Notes under the pieces: generated by a model
Seen by the model: only the letters and a program-made list of their open reading frames with translations
Databases searched by the model: none
Told to the model about the DNA's origin: nothing
Made by a program: the position numbers and the translations under genes
In this document: positions 51,428 through 59,642 of the stretch, one piece after another
Layout: each line of letters begins with the position of its first letter
Numbering within the stretch: position 1 is the first letter of the stretch
Origin: Candidatus Korarchaeum sp.
Lineage (GTDB): Archaea > Korarchaeota > Korarchaeia > Korarchaeales > Korarchaeaceae
NCBI GenBank assembly: GCA_020833055.1
Contig: JAJHQZ010000005.1
Span: 31,971 to 95,970 of the forward strand
Reading direction: 5' to 3'
DNA length: 64,000 nucleotides

Positions 51428-52036
51428 ATGTTGAGGGAGCAACTTAGGCTAGCGATCAGGGAGATGGAGGAGCTCAATGAGATGAGGGAGGAGGCAGTAA
51501 GAAACTCGAGGAGATTGATATCGATAGCTAGGAACTCCATACTGGAGTCTAGGAAGTTCAGGGACCTCAAGAACGTTGAGAAGAGGTTATTAGAGTCATT
51601 GAAGGATGTGAGAGAGTTCATAGGGGAGCTTAAGTCTAAGTATGGCTTCTCTGAGTCGATAGTGAGCGTAATACAGGATGCGATTCAGGAGTTAGTTGAG
51701 GGGATAGTCCTCTGCAAGATATTGATGGGTGATGAGGTGCCGAATCACATAGAACTGGGCGTTGGGGCTAGGGAATACTTACTGGGGGTGAGCGATGTAG
51801 TGGGGGAGCTCAGGAGGATAGCCCTCCATTACCTGAAGGAGGGGAACGTTAGAGGAGCTGAGGAACTCATAAAGATCATGGAGGAGATATATGAGGAGAT
51901 AAATTCTGTCATCTTCCCGGATTCTCTGATACCATTGAGGAGGAAGGCTGATGAGGCTAGGATCATGATAGAGAAAACTATATCCGAAGTTATATTCGTT
52001 AAAGCGAGCAGGAGGGGTGAAATTGAAGGTAGCTAG
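51428..52036 (+). CDS. Translin family protein
   Basis: A 202-residue all-helical protein of the translin family. Conserved stretches are RNSRRLISIARNSI, the ELGVGAREYLLGVSDVVGELRRIALHYLKEGN helix and the C-terminal NSVIFPDSLIPLRRKADEARIMIEKTISEVIF. Archaeal translins form octameric shells that bind single-stranded nucleic acid; in eukaryotes the Trax partner adds RNase activity. No Trax-like acidic triad is seen. It overlaps the riboflavin kinase gene by 20 bp. Confidence 0.88.
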   Translation: MLREQLRLAIREMEELNEMREEAVRNSRRLISIARNSILESRKFRDLKNVEKRLLESLKDVREFIGELKSKYGFSESIVSVIQDAIQELVEGIVLCKILMGDEVPNHIELGVGAREYLLGVSDVVGELRRIALHYLKEGNVRGAEELIKIMEEIYEEINSVIFPDSLIPLRRKADEARIMIEKTISEVIFVKASRRGEIEGS

Positions 52037-52694
52037 AATGGATCCCTTCGTAACTCATCTAATAGTATCTCTAGCTTTACTTGGGGCGACTAAGAGACCC
52101 GTTAAGGTCACGGAACTCGGGGAGCATATGGGGGTCTCGAGGGCGACGTTATCTAGATGGGTTTCGAGGGCTGAGGAGCTCGGATTCGTCAAAGTATCAT
52201 CAAAGAAAGTGCAATATATCTTGTTGTCAGATAAAGCCCTAGACTTCCTCTTATCTTTGAAGGGTACATTGGAGGGCGTGGAATGGGGGGAGGTCGTGAT
52301 AATGGGGGAAGTGTTCTCGGGGATGGGTGAAGGGGCTTATTACATGTCCAGGAAGGGGTATTCACTAGCTTTCTCCAAGATGATAGGTTATGAGCCTTAT
52401 CCCGGGACCCTGAACTTGAGAGTGAGTGTCGAGGATACGAGGAAGGTAGATGATTGGAGGAGGAGAGTAGTGCCCAAATTGATACAGGGGTTCTCGGAAG
52501 AGGGGAGGACTTTCGGGGAGGTGGAAGTATATCCAGTGAAGATAAATAGCGAGATAGAAGCTTACTCAATATTCCCGAGGAGGAGGCATTACGGTCCAGA
52601 TGTCTTAGAGATAATTCATAAAGAGAATCTCAGGGAGCTCCTTGGTTTAAAGGATGGTGATTTCATAGCAGTAACGCTTAAAAATTGGTCTTAA
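52017..52694 (+). CDS. ribK: CTP-dependent riboflavin kinase with N-terminal HTH
   Basis: A 225-residue protein. Residues ~10-85 form a winged helix (VKVTELGEHMGVSRATLSRWVSRAEELGFVKV); residues ~90-225 are the archaeal riboflavin kinase: GEVFSGMGEGAYYMS, KMIGYEPYPGTLNLRV, the PVKINSEIEAYSIFPRRRHYG stretch and LRELLGLKDGDFIAVTL. It makes FMN from riboflavin using CTP. HTH-fused members (RbkR) also regulate riboflavin genes. GTG 52017 is the start, in GGAGGGGTG. Confidence 0.92.
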   Translation: MKLKVARMDPFVTHLIVSLALLGATKRPVKVTELGEHMGVSRATLSRWVSRAEELGFVKVSSKKVQYILLSDKALDFLLSLKGTLEGVEWGEVVIMGEVFSGMGEGAYYMSRKGYSLAFSKMIGYEPYPGTLNLRVSVEDTRKVDDWRRRVVPKLIQGFSEEGRTFGEVEVYPVKINSEIEAYSIFPRRRHYGPDVLEIIHKENLRELLGLKDGDFIAVTLKNWS

Positions 52695-53239
52695 ATTTCA
52701 CCAAGAGTCCTCTGAGATCTCCGTAGTGGTTACAACTGAAAGCCTCCCTCTCAAAGCGGTGATTAGTAGAAAAAGATTATGAACTACCCTTTGCTTATTT
52801 ACATAATCATGACACGAGCCCCATTGGGATAGGGGTAATGGGCTGGAGACCCAGCCCGCGCTGAACCCTCAAAGGGGATGTAGCCCCGAACTTCCTCGCG
52901 TTCATAGCGGGGAGGAGGTCAGATGAGGCTAGACTGAGCTCAAAGTGTGTGAAGAGGGATTTCGAGTATATGGAGGACCTATTGAGATCATCGTGAGAAT
53001 TTAAAGTGAAGTGGTATTCTTAGATCTCTCACGAAAGATTTTAAATTTACATCAGGGAATTTTAAGGGATCATTCAGGATACAGAGAATATTTCTTAAAA
53101 ATATTTTAAGGTATTGAGCCCTTTCTTAATAATTCTTCACAATTGTTTATCATTAGGGTACATTCTCTGTGGGGGTTAGCTCAGTTATGTAGATAATAGA
53201 GAGCAAATGGTGGAATACTTGAAATTTTCTGTCGAGGAA
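52695..53239. other. Long non-coding gap with possible mobile-element remnants
   Basis: This 545-bp stretch contains no full gene. Its middle (about 52815-52930) is GC-rich and structured and may be the right end of an IS605-type element (separate entry). The rest is AT-rich, with a 9-bp inverted repeat ACAGAGAAT/ATTCTCTGT at 53081-53089 and 53162-53170, then a tRNA gene. Confidence 0.6.
52815..52928 (+). pseudogene. Possible remnant of an IS200/IS605 tnpB 3' end with guide-RNA-like right end
   Basis: From about 52815 a 38-codon frame (HEPHWDRGNGLETQPALNP...SGEEVR, stop at 52925) begins just after a stop codon, so it is an orphan C-terminal piece. Its style and the closing GCGGGGAGGAGGTCAG resemble the end of archaeal tnpB genes, where the transposon right end and the omega RNA lie over the last codons. 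GGGCTGGAGACCCAGCCC and CCTCAAAGGGGATGTAGCCCC can form hairpins. The rest of the transposon is gone. I recognise this by appearance only. Confidence 0.4.
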
Positions 53240-53312
53240 TGGGCCGGGTGGGACTCGAACCCACGACCTCCGCCGTGTGAGGGCGGCGTCATAGCCACTA
53301 GACCACCGGCCC
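53240..53312 (-). tRNA. tRNA-Val(CAC)
   Basis: A full 73-base cloverleaf: acceptor GGGCCGG/CCGGCCC, anticodon stem CCGCC/GGCGG with loop CTCACAC (anticodon CAC), T loop TTCGAGT, discriminator A. It differs from the tRNA-Val(GAC) at 48.4 kb only in the anticodon loop and one T-loop base. TTTTAAA upstream at about 53330-53341 can act as TATA box. Confidence 0.95.
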
Positions 53313-53365
53313 CCTGCTTAAGGACGCTCGAATTTTAAAAGTTTCCCTCATTTAAAAATAAGATA

Positions 53366-54454
53366 TCAAGAGAGCAATCCCCTCACAGCGTGGCCTGTAG
53401 GACATCTCACGACTCCCCTATAATATGGACAGAAGGAACAAGATGGGGAGTTGCCCCAACAATCATATTCATTGCTCTCTGAGATTTGGCACCCCTCCCA
53501 AGCCGGACAGTCATGACACGATGGATAATTGGAGAGTTTCACAAAAGATCTGAAGGTCACATAATCTTCTGAGAACCAGATCTCCCTTAAACTCCTCTCC
53601 CTCAAATTACCGAAGCTTATCTGCTTAACTTGGACTTCCTTTCCCTCAATCCAAGCCCTATAGTCGTGGAGCGCGAAGAGGCAGGGGGAGACATCCCCCT
53701 CGTAAGTTATAGCTAGGGAATCTCCCTCTACGAAGGGGCACCATCTATCGCTCCTGTAGTAGAAAGAGGGAGCCAATAGCTTCATGTTACTCGATGTAGC
53801 TAAGATCCAGGCCTCTCTCACGATATCTGAGATGTGATCCACCTCAACTCTACCATAAAGCTTTTCCTCACTCATCTTCTCACTCGTAGGGATGAGATTT
53901 GAGGTCAATATCCCCTTTATGCCTAGCTCGGAGGCCCATTTCACTAAGGAGGGGAGGGCCTCGTAAGTACCCTTCAGAAGGACTGTGGAGACCCAGACCC
54001 TCGCTCCCTCCTTAACTAGAGATCTCAAGGTATCATTTAGCTTCTCAAATTCAAATCCCCTCACTCTGGAGTATAACAAGGGATCTGAGGCCTCCAAACT
54101 TATGAAAACGTTCTTGAAGTTCTCAGATATGCACTTCAGCTTGCTCCCTATGATCGTGCCGTTAGTCACTAAATTGAGCTCGAAGTCCCTAGATGCCATG
54201 TTAGAGAATTCCTCGAATTTCGGATGGAAAGTGGGCTCCCCAAACCCATCGAACCATATGCTCTTAACCCCCATATCCTTGAGCTCGGAGAGTATTTTCT
54301 CAAAGAGGTTCGGATCCATGAAGCCCGATCTCTCGAACCACCTCCTGTAACAGATCGTGCAATTCAAGTTACACTCGTTAGTTAGCTCTATATGAGCCTC
54401 CTTAGGGGTTTCGAGATCCGGGATGAAGTAACCTCCTTTTACCCTTATCCTCAT
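53366..54454 (-). CDS. Radical SAM/SPASM protein, tungsten-enzyme maturase-like
   Basis: A ~362-residue enzyme. IELTNECNLNCTICYRRWFE contains the C-x3-C-x2-C motif, then SIWFDGFGEPTFHPKF; the C-terminal SPASM region has CPFVEG, SPCLFAL, CHDCPAWEGC and further Cys pairs up to CSFCPYYRGVVRCPTGH, enough for two or more extra clusters. The Arg-Trp after the motif and the GFGEP variant recall the radical SAM proteins found beside tungsten aldehyde:ferredoxin oxidoreductases. No such oxidoreductase is in the window. TATA-like TTTTTTATTTCC at about 54475-54486 supports a leaderless start at ATG 54454, not the longer frame from 54523. Confidence 0.75.
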   Translation of the reverse strand: MRIRVKGGYFIPDLETPKEAHIELTNECNLNCTICYRRWFERSGFMDPNLFEKILSELKDMGVKSIWFDGFGEPTFHPKFEEFSNMASRDFELNLVTNGTIIGSKLKCISENFKNVFISLEASDPLLYSRVRGFEFEKLNDTLRSLVKEGARVWVSTVLLKGTYEALPSLVKWASELGIKGILTSNLIPTSEKMSEEKLYGRVEVDHISDIVREAWILATSSNMKLLAPSFYYRSDRWCPFVEGDSLAITYEGDVSPCLFALHDYRAWIEGKEVQVKQISFGNLRERSLREIWFSEDYVTFRSFVKLSNYPSCHDCPAWEGCQISESNEYDCWGNSPSCSFCPYYRGVVRCPTGHAVRGLLS

Positions 54455-54604
54455 CAAGGTGATCCGAGGGGAAGGAAATAAAAAATTCACGCAGATAGTT
54501 CCAAATTGTAGTGGGGAGGTCAATTCTGCTATTAATAGCTTCTTAGCTCACCTAACTTCAAAATCTCATACTAGATGGGGGAGCTATTTACCAGCATGCC
54601 CCAT

Positions 54605-55498
54605 TCAGAGGGCTGATGCTCCCCCAGCAGGAGAAGCCTCTAGAATCGTAGCAGGGACTCCTATCCTCTTAAATTCATCCCTCAGCACTCTGGAGACTCT
54701 AGGGCAATCCTCGCATAGTATGAGGATACTCGGGCCTGCTCCACTTATAGAAACACCGAGAGCTCCATTCTCAAGTGCCTTCCTCCTCAGTTCATCGAAC
54801 CCAGGGATCGATCGTGACCTGCACTCATCTATGAAGGAGTAATTCATCCCCTCCCCGAAGATCCTAGCATCGTTCAAAGCTATACCTAGCATGAGGTGGG
54901 AGAGGTGTAAGCAGTGCTTTGAGAACTTATCTAGGGGCACTTCCTTCGGTATCAAATTCCTCATGTACTCGGTCTTGTTCTCAGGGACGTCGATCCAAGG
55001 TATCGCCAATAGGAACTCGAAGTCCAGTTTGAACTTGAGTATCTCCCTCCCTATTACGACTAGCCCACCGAAAAGGGAAGGAGCGACGTTATCTGGATGT
55101 GCTGATCCAGAAGAAATTCTCTCACCCTCACTAGCTGCTTTAACTAACTCCTCATCCTTCAAAACGCCTCCTAGCAAGATATCTATAGCTCTCACGGTAG
55201 CGGCAGCGGAAGCGCCGCTGCTACCGAGCCCCCTCCTAGGGGGGACACCCTTCCATATCCTTATCTTAGCATCTAACCTCTGCTCAGCCAACTTCAGGGC
55301 TGCTCTAGCAGCCTCAGCTGCAGAGTTCCTCTCTCCCAGGGGTATTGAGTTTGAATAGGGCCCCCTGACATCCACGACCTCGGCCCTACCATCCCCTTTA
55401 ACGAGCTCCACCTCGACTATATCGTGGAAAGCATTCAGGGCCAGCCCAACTATATCGTAACCAGGTCCCAAGTTAGCGCTAGAGCAGAAAGCCCTCAC
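54605..55498 (-). CDS. thrB: Homoserine kinase
   Basis: A 297-residue GHMP kinase that phosphorylates homoserine. SSANLGPGYDIVGLAL is the N-terminal signature, PPRRGLGSSGASAAATVRAI the ATP loop, SISGAGPSILILC the C-terminal glycine motif. The GTG start overlaps the thrC stop by 4 bp, so ThrC and ThrB form a two-gene threonine unit. Homoserine dehydrogenase is not in the window. Confidence 0.94.
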   Translation of the reverse strand: MRAFCSSANLGPGYDIVGLALNAFHDIVEVELVKGDGRAEVVDVRGPYSNSIPLGERNSAAEAARAALKLAEQRLDAKIRIWKGVPPRRGLGSSGASAAATVRAIDILLGGVLKDEELVKAASEGERISSGSAHPDNVAPSLFGGLVVIGREILKFKLDFEFLLAIPWIDVPENKTEYMRNLIPKEVPLDKFSKHCLHLSHLMLGIALNDARIFGEGMNYSFIDECRSRSIPGFDELRRKALENGALGVSISGAGPSILILCEDCPRVSRVLRDEFKRIGVPATILEASPAGGASAL

Positions 55499-56673
55499 CC
55501 TCGTCCGATCACCCCCCTTATCTCCTCAACAGCTTCCTCCACGCTAGATACCTCAATAGGCCTCGGAGTTGGTATTATATCGGGGTCCTTCAGAGCGTGG
55601 CCCGTGGCTATTAGCACCACTCTCTCATCCTCACTTATCTCCCTCCCCACGAGGTTCAGGTAAGCCGCGTATGGAGCTGCTGATGCGGGTTCGACGCCTA
55701 TCCCCATCCTCCCCAGCATCATCTGGGCTTCCAATATCTCCTGATCACTCACATCAATCGCTATGCCACCGCTCTCCTCTAGAGCCAGTAATGCCTTAGG
55801 CCAGTTCACTGGTTTCCCTATCCTTATGGCAGTAGCTACTGTCTCGGGCCTCTCTAAGAACTCCATCCTCCCCTCCCTGAATGCCCTGACTATTGGGGAA
55901 GCCCCGCGAGCTTGCACTCCCACGAGTCTGGGGAGCCTATCGATTAACCCCAGGCTCTTGAGCTCCTTGAACCCCTTCCATAAAGCTGATATATTCCCAG
56001 CGTTACCCACCGGTAAGATTACCCAATCAGGGACGCCTAGCTCATCCGATATCTCATAAGCTAGGGTCTTCTGCCCCTCCAACCTCCAGGGATTGAATGA
56101 GTTGAGTGGGTAAAGTCCCAATTCCTTTCCAGATGCCTCTATTACCGCCTCTAGGGCTTCGTCGAAGGAGCCTCTTATCTCCACTATCGTAGCTCCGTGA
56201 AGGGAAGCTTGTGCGAGCTTCCCCTTAGCTACCTTTCCCTTAGGTAGGACTATGAAGCTCTTCAAACCTGCCCTAGCAGCATAAGCTGACATAGAAGCTG
56301 CAGTGTTTCCCGTAGAGGCGCAGATAACGCTCTTAACTCCTATCTCCTTCGCTATGCTTATAGCGACGGACATTCCCCTGTCCTTGAACGATCCAGTCGG
56401 ATTGGTCCCCTCGAACTTGACGAACAAGTTACTCTTGAGCTCTATGAGGGGAGTTCCCCCCTCCCCCATCGTCACCGGATACCTCACTCTGGGGAGGAGC
56501 TCCCTATACCTCCAAACACCGAACTTCCTGCTCCTGAAATCCTCCCAAGAGACCTCGACATCTATTAGCTTCGGTTCGAGCAACCCATTGCATGAGGGGC
56601 ACTTCATCAACCAGGGGTCCGGCTCATACGTGGCCCCGCAGCTCAAGCATATGAGCATGTAACTCTCGAGCAT
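55495..56673 (-). CDS. thrC: Threonine synthase
   Basis: A 392-residue PLP enzyme that turns O-phosphohomoserine into threonine. N-terminal zinc-ribbon-like CLSC and CPSC pairs, WRYRELLPRV, FVKFEGTNPTGSFKDRGMSVA with the PLP Lys, CASTGNTAASMSAYAARAGL, VGNAGNISALWKGF binding PLP phosphate, and IATGHALKDPD at the end are complete. TATA-like AGTTATTAATC at about 56694-56704 suits a leaderless start at ATG 56673. A degenerate paralogue lies at 17107-18267. Confidence 0.95.
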   Translation of the reverse strand: MLESYMLICLSCGATYEPDPWLMKCPSCNGLLEPKLIDVEVSWEDFRSRKFGVWRYRELLPRVRYPVTMGEGGTPLIELKSNLFVKFEGTNPTGSFKDRGMSVAISIAKEIGVKSVICASTGNTAASMSAYAARAGLKSFIVLPKGKVAKGKLAQASLHGATIVEIRGSFDEALEAVIEASGKELGLYPLNSFNPWRLEGQKTLAYEISDELGVPDWVILPVGNAGNISALWKGFKELKSLGLIDRLPRLVGVQARGASPIVRAFREGRMEFLERPETVATAIRIGKPVNWPKALLALEESGGIAIDVSDQEILEAQMMLGRMGIGVEPASAAPYAAYLNLVGREISEDERVVLIATGHALKDPDIIPTPRPIEVSSVEEAVEEIRGVIGRG

Positions 56674-56733
56674 CGGGGGGAGCGAGTAAACTAGATTAAT
56701 AACTTACTCCTCAATAATCCCTGGGGTGTCACC

Positions 56734-58038
56734 TTGGACCCTATCGAGGCATACGAGAGGGTTAAATCATCGATATTGGAGCATCATAAGTGGTTCGATT
56801 CATCCCTTCCGATGATAGCGAGCGAGAACGTAACAAGCCCCGCTGTTAGGAAGGCCATGACCTCGGATTTCGGTCACAGGTACGCTGAGGGGTGGGTGGG
56901 GGAGAGAGTCTACGCGGGGACTAAGTACATAGATGAAGTAGAATCGATAGCTATTGAACTCTTTAAGAAGATCTTCAACGTTAAGTTCGCTGATGTAAGG
57001 CCGATAAGCGGTGTGATCGCAAATTTAGCTGTATATACTGCATTCACTAACCCGGGTGATGTAGCCATGGCCCTCCCGATAACGAAGGGAGGGCACATAA
57101 GCATGGGGCCCCTGAGGGGGAGCGAGGGTCAGTTCATAGGGGGGACCGCTGGAGCTGTCAGGGGGCTGGATGTCAAGTACTTAGCCTTCGATGATCACAA
57201 CATGAATGTAGATATTGATAAGAGCATAAAGAGGATAGAGGAGAACAAGCCCAAGTTAGTTATACTAGGGGGGAGCGTGATACTCTTCCCCCATCCCGTT
57301 AAGGAGCTCTCAGATGTATGCAAGTCAGTAGGGGCTCTTCTGCACTATGATGCAGCTCACGTAGCTGGCCTCATAGCTGGGAAGCAGTTCCAACAGCCTA
57401 TGGAGGAGGGAGCGGATGTGATGAGTATGAGCACTCATAAGACTTTCTTCGGACCTCAGCATGGAGCAGTAGTTACTAACGATGAGGAGAAATTCGAGAG
57501 GATAAAATTAGCCAACTTCCCCGGTCTACTGAGCAATCACCACTTGCACTCTGTAGCAGCGTTAGCGCTCGCTGCAGCTGAGATGTTAGCATTCGGGGAG
57601 GAGTACGCGAGAGCTGTAGTGAGGAATGCTAAAGCCCTAGCTCAGGCACTCCATGATGAGGGCTTCTCAGTGGTAGCTGAGCACTTGGGCTTCACACAAT
57701 CTCATCAAGTGCTCCTCGATGTTGACGCTCTTGGAGGAGGTTATAAATGCGAGAAGCTCTTAGAGGAGGCGAATATAATAGTCAATAGGAACTTACTGCC
57801 TTGGGACATAAAGAGGGGGAGGAGCTTCAAGGATCCCGGTGGCTTGAGGCTAGGTGTAGCTGAGTTGACGAGATTGGGCATGGGGGAGGAGGAGATGAGA
57901 GAAATAGCTAAGTTCTACAGGAAGGTCCTCTTGGATAAGGAAGACCCTAAGAAGGTAGCTGAGGAAGTGAGTGAGCTGAGGAAGAGGTTCAGGAACGTCA
58001 AGTATGCGTTCGAGGAGGGTCCGGCTTACGAGTATTGA
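56734..58038 (+). CDS. glyA: Serine hydroxymethyltransferase
   Basis: A 434-residue PLP enzyme that moves one-carbon units between serine, glycine and a (tetrahydro)pterin. LPMIASENVTSPAVRKAM, GHRYAEGWVGERVYAGTKYID, HYDAAHVAGLIAG and MSMSTHKTFFGPQHGAVV with the Schiff-base Lys are present. The C-terminal part is of the archaeal kind. TTG 56734 is the start (GTGTCACCTTG context, with AACTTACTCC upstream). It is divergent from thrC with 60 bp between. Confidence 0.95.
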   Translation: MDPIEAYERVKSSILEHHKWFDSSLPMIASENVTSPAVRKAMTSDFGHRYAEGWVGERVYAGTKYIDEVESIAIELFKKIFNVKFADVRPISGVIANLAVYTAFTNPGDVAMALPITKGGHISMGPLRGSEGQFIGGTAGAVRGLDVKYLAFDDHNMNVDIDKSIKRIEENKPKLVILGGSVILFPHPVKELSDVCKSVGALLHYDAAHVAGLIAGKQFQQPMEEGADVMSMSTHKTFFGPQHGAVVTNDEEKFERIKLANFPGLLSNHHLHSVAALALAAAEMLAFGEEYARAVVRNAKALAQALHDEGFSVVAEHLGFTQSHQVLLDVDALGGGYKCEKLLEEANIIVNRNLLPWDIKRGRSFKDPGGLRLGVAELTRLGMGEEEMREIAKFYRKVLLDKEDPKKVAEEVSELRKRFRNVKYAFEEGPAYEY

Positions 58039-58045
58039 GGACCTA

Positions 58046-58780
58046 ATGAAGGATAAGAGGAGGGGGTCCCTAGAGATATTCGAGGATGCCCTCAATATCT
58101 TGATGGATATGGAAGACCCTTGCAATCACGCTCTAATGCTAGCTAGGGCCCATCCCGAGATGTCGGCTCTCGAGCATCTAGCTAGAGCTGCTTGCAGGGG
58201 CTCATTGATGAAGTTACGCGATTTCTTCGAGAGCTCTAAAGTGAGGCTCATCAAGACGTGCTCTAAGCATCTGAGTGAGCTGGGGGTCAGGATAGTAGCT
58301 ACGATAAGCAGGAGTTCCTCTGTCATAAACTGCATTAAAGAGTACGGCCCTGAGGAAGTGATAGTGAGCGAATCCCTCCCCGGGGGAGAGGGGATCGAGA
58401 CAGCCAGAATACTGAAGGAATCTGGATTCTCCGTGATACTGACTAGAGATTCCTTAATTCCTTGGATCTCCATGAGGAGGGGGGCTATTGGATTAGTCGG
58501 AGCTGATAGAGTGACTAGGACCCACTTGATAAATAAAGCCGGCACTCTGGCCCTAGCATCATCAGTAGGGACTGTAGCAGTAGCCGGCCTCCTGAAGCTG
58601 CACGATAGTTCCTATGAGATTAGGGAGGTCATAAAGGATAAGAGGGGGCTGAGATACATAGAGGCTAATTTCGATGAGACTCCGTTAGAGAGGTTCAAGT
58701 CCATAATATTCGAAGACATGACGCTCACGCATAAAGAAATAGGGAGGGCTTTCGATGAATTGAGAAAAATAATTGGTTAG
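58046..58780 (+). CDS. eIF2B alpha/beta/delta-like protein
   Basis: A ~244-residue protein of the eIF2B-alpha/ribose-1,5-bisphosphate isomerase/methylthioribose-1-phosphate isomerase group. SRSSSVINCIKEYGPEEVIVSESLPGGEGIETARILKESG is the conserved beginning of the Rossmann-like domain, VGADRVTRTHLINKAGTLALASSVGTVAVAGLLK the D-R-V and N-K-x-GT core. Whether it is an isomerase or binds initiation factor cannot be told. The frame is open from ATG 58004 within glyA, but ATG 58046, with TTGAGGACC upstream and 8 bp after the glyA stop, is the natural start. Confidence 0.82.
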   Translation: MKDKRRGSLEIFEDALNILMDMEDPCNHALMLARAHPEMSALEHLARAACRGSLMKLRDFFESSKVRLIKTCSKHLSELGVRIVATISRSSSVINCIKEYGPEEVIVSESLPGGEGIETARILKESGFSVILTRDSLIPWISMRRGAIGLVGADRVTRTHLINKAGTLALASSVGTVAVAGLLKLHDSSYEIREVIKDKRGLRYIEANFDETPLERFKSIIFEDMTLTHKEIGRAFDELRKIIG

Positions 58781-59133
58781 ATGAGCCCCGTGAAGGAGCC
58801 CATTCCCAAGAAGAATCCTATTAAGAGCATTATTATCCAAGCGACTAGGGATATGCCTGCTGCCTGAAGCCAGCCCACATTGAACCAAGATTTAAGTACC
58901 CAGATCCAGAGGATGAGGACTATTAACCCCTCTAGTACGCCCAAGGGGATTATGGAGAAGATGAAAGAGAGCAAGAATTCTATAATGGACCATACGAAGG
59001 CTAATGCTAGAACTGATATGATACCCTTCTCCTTCTCCCTAGGGAGCACTATCTTCTGGGCGAGCCATATCACTACCGCACTCACTACTAGTGTGACTAT
59101 GAAACTCAAGAGACCCGATATGGATAGATCCAT
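58777..59133 (-). CDS. Small membrane protein, unknown function
   Basis: A 118-residue protein with four hydrophobic segments (LLSFIVTLVVSAVVIWLAQKIV, VLALAFVWSIIEFLLSFIFSII, VLEGLIVLILWIWVL, GISLVAWIIMLLIGFFLGMG). No family recognised. It is convergent with the eIF2B-like gene (4-bp overlap) and divergent from the JAMM gene. Confidence 0.6.
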   Translation of the reverse strand: MDLSISGLLSFIVTLVVSAVVIWLAQKIVLPREKEKGIISVLALAFVWSIIEFLLSFIFSIIPLGVLEGLIVLILWIWVLKSWFNVGWLQAAGISLVAWIIMLLIGFFLGMGSFTGLI

Positions 59134-59183
59134 AACGGGCTAAGGGGGTCGCTCACTTATAATACTTACTACCCAATATCAGG

Positions 59184-59609
59184 GTGGGGCCGCTGAGAGT
59201 GGAGATCCCTAGGCATATAATCGAGGAGATACTGAGGCACGCTATGGAGGAGATGCCGAGGGAGGCTTGCGGCCTGCTCATAGGGTATATAGAGGGCTCT
59301 AGAGTCGTAGTGAGGGGAGTTCATAGGGCTAGGAATATGAGTGAGTCGCACTCGCTCTACGAAGTTGATCCCCAAGATATCTATAGGGCTATGAAGGAGG
59401 CAGAATCCTCCGGTCTAGAGCTAATCGGAGTCTACCACAGCCATCCAATCGGGACGCCTACTCCCTCGAAGATAGATGAGGAGAGAGCTATTCCGGGCCT
59501 CATATACCTCATAGTCTCAGGGAGCGGGGACTTCAAAGCGTTCAAGTTAGCTAGGGGTAGATTTGAGGAGCTCGAGATATCCGACACACCTCCCGAAGGA
59601 CTGCACTGA
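59184..59609 (+). CDS. JAB1/MPN (JAMM) metalloprotease
   Basis: A 141-residue protein consisting of one JAMM domain. MPREACGLLIGYIEG gives the catalytic Glu, YHSHPIGTPTPSKIDEERA the H-x-H and the S-x-x-D (here P-S-K-I-D) zinc ligands; all are intact. Archaeal JAMM enzymes cleave ubiquitin-like SAMP (MoaD-like) proteins from targets or linear fusions. The window's MoaD-MoaE fusion is a conceivable substrate. GTG 59184 is the start; GTG 59199 is an option. Confidence 0.9.
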   Translation: MGPLRVEIPRHIIEEILRHAMEEMPREACGLLIGYIEGSRVVVRGVHRARNMSESHSLYEVDPQDIYRAMKEAESSGLELIGVYHSHPIGTPTPSKIDEERAIPGLIYLIVSGSGDFKAFKLARGRFEELEISDTPPEGLH

Positions 59610-59642
59610 AACTTTTATATCTTCTCAGGGTCCTCTATCTAG

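Noticed and set aside
53081..53170. 9-bp inverted repeat ACAGAGAAT/ATTCTCTGT enclosing an AT-rich 72 bp, like a miniature transposable element.
   Set aside because: Too short, no target-site duplication seen and no second copy in the window.
53171..53204. GGGGGTTAGCTCAGTTATGTAGATAA resembles a tRNA 5' half with D arm (possible split tRNA).
   Set aside because: The D loop would be far too long, and no matching anticodon arm, T arm or 3' acceptor follows on this strand.
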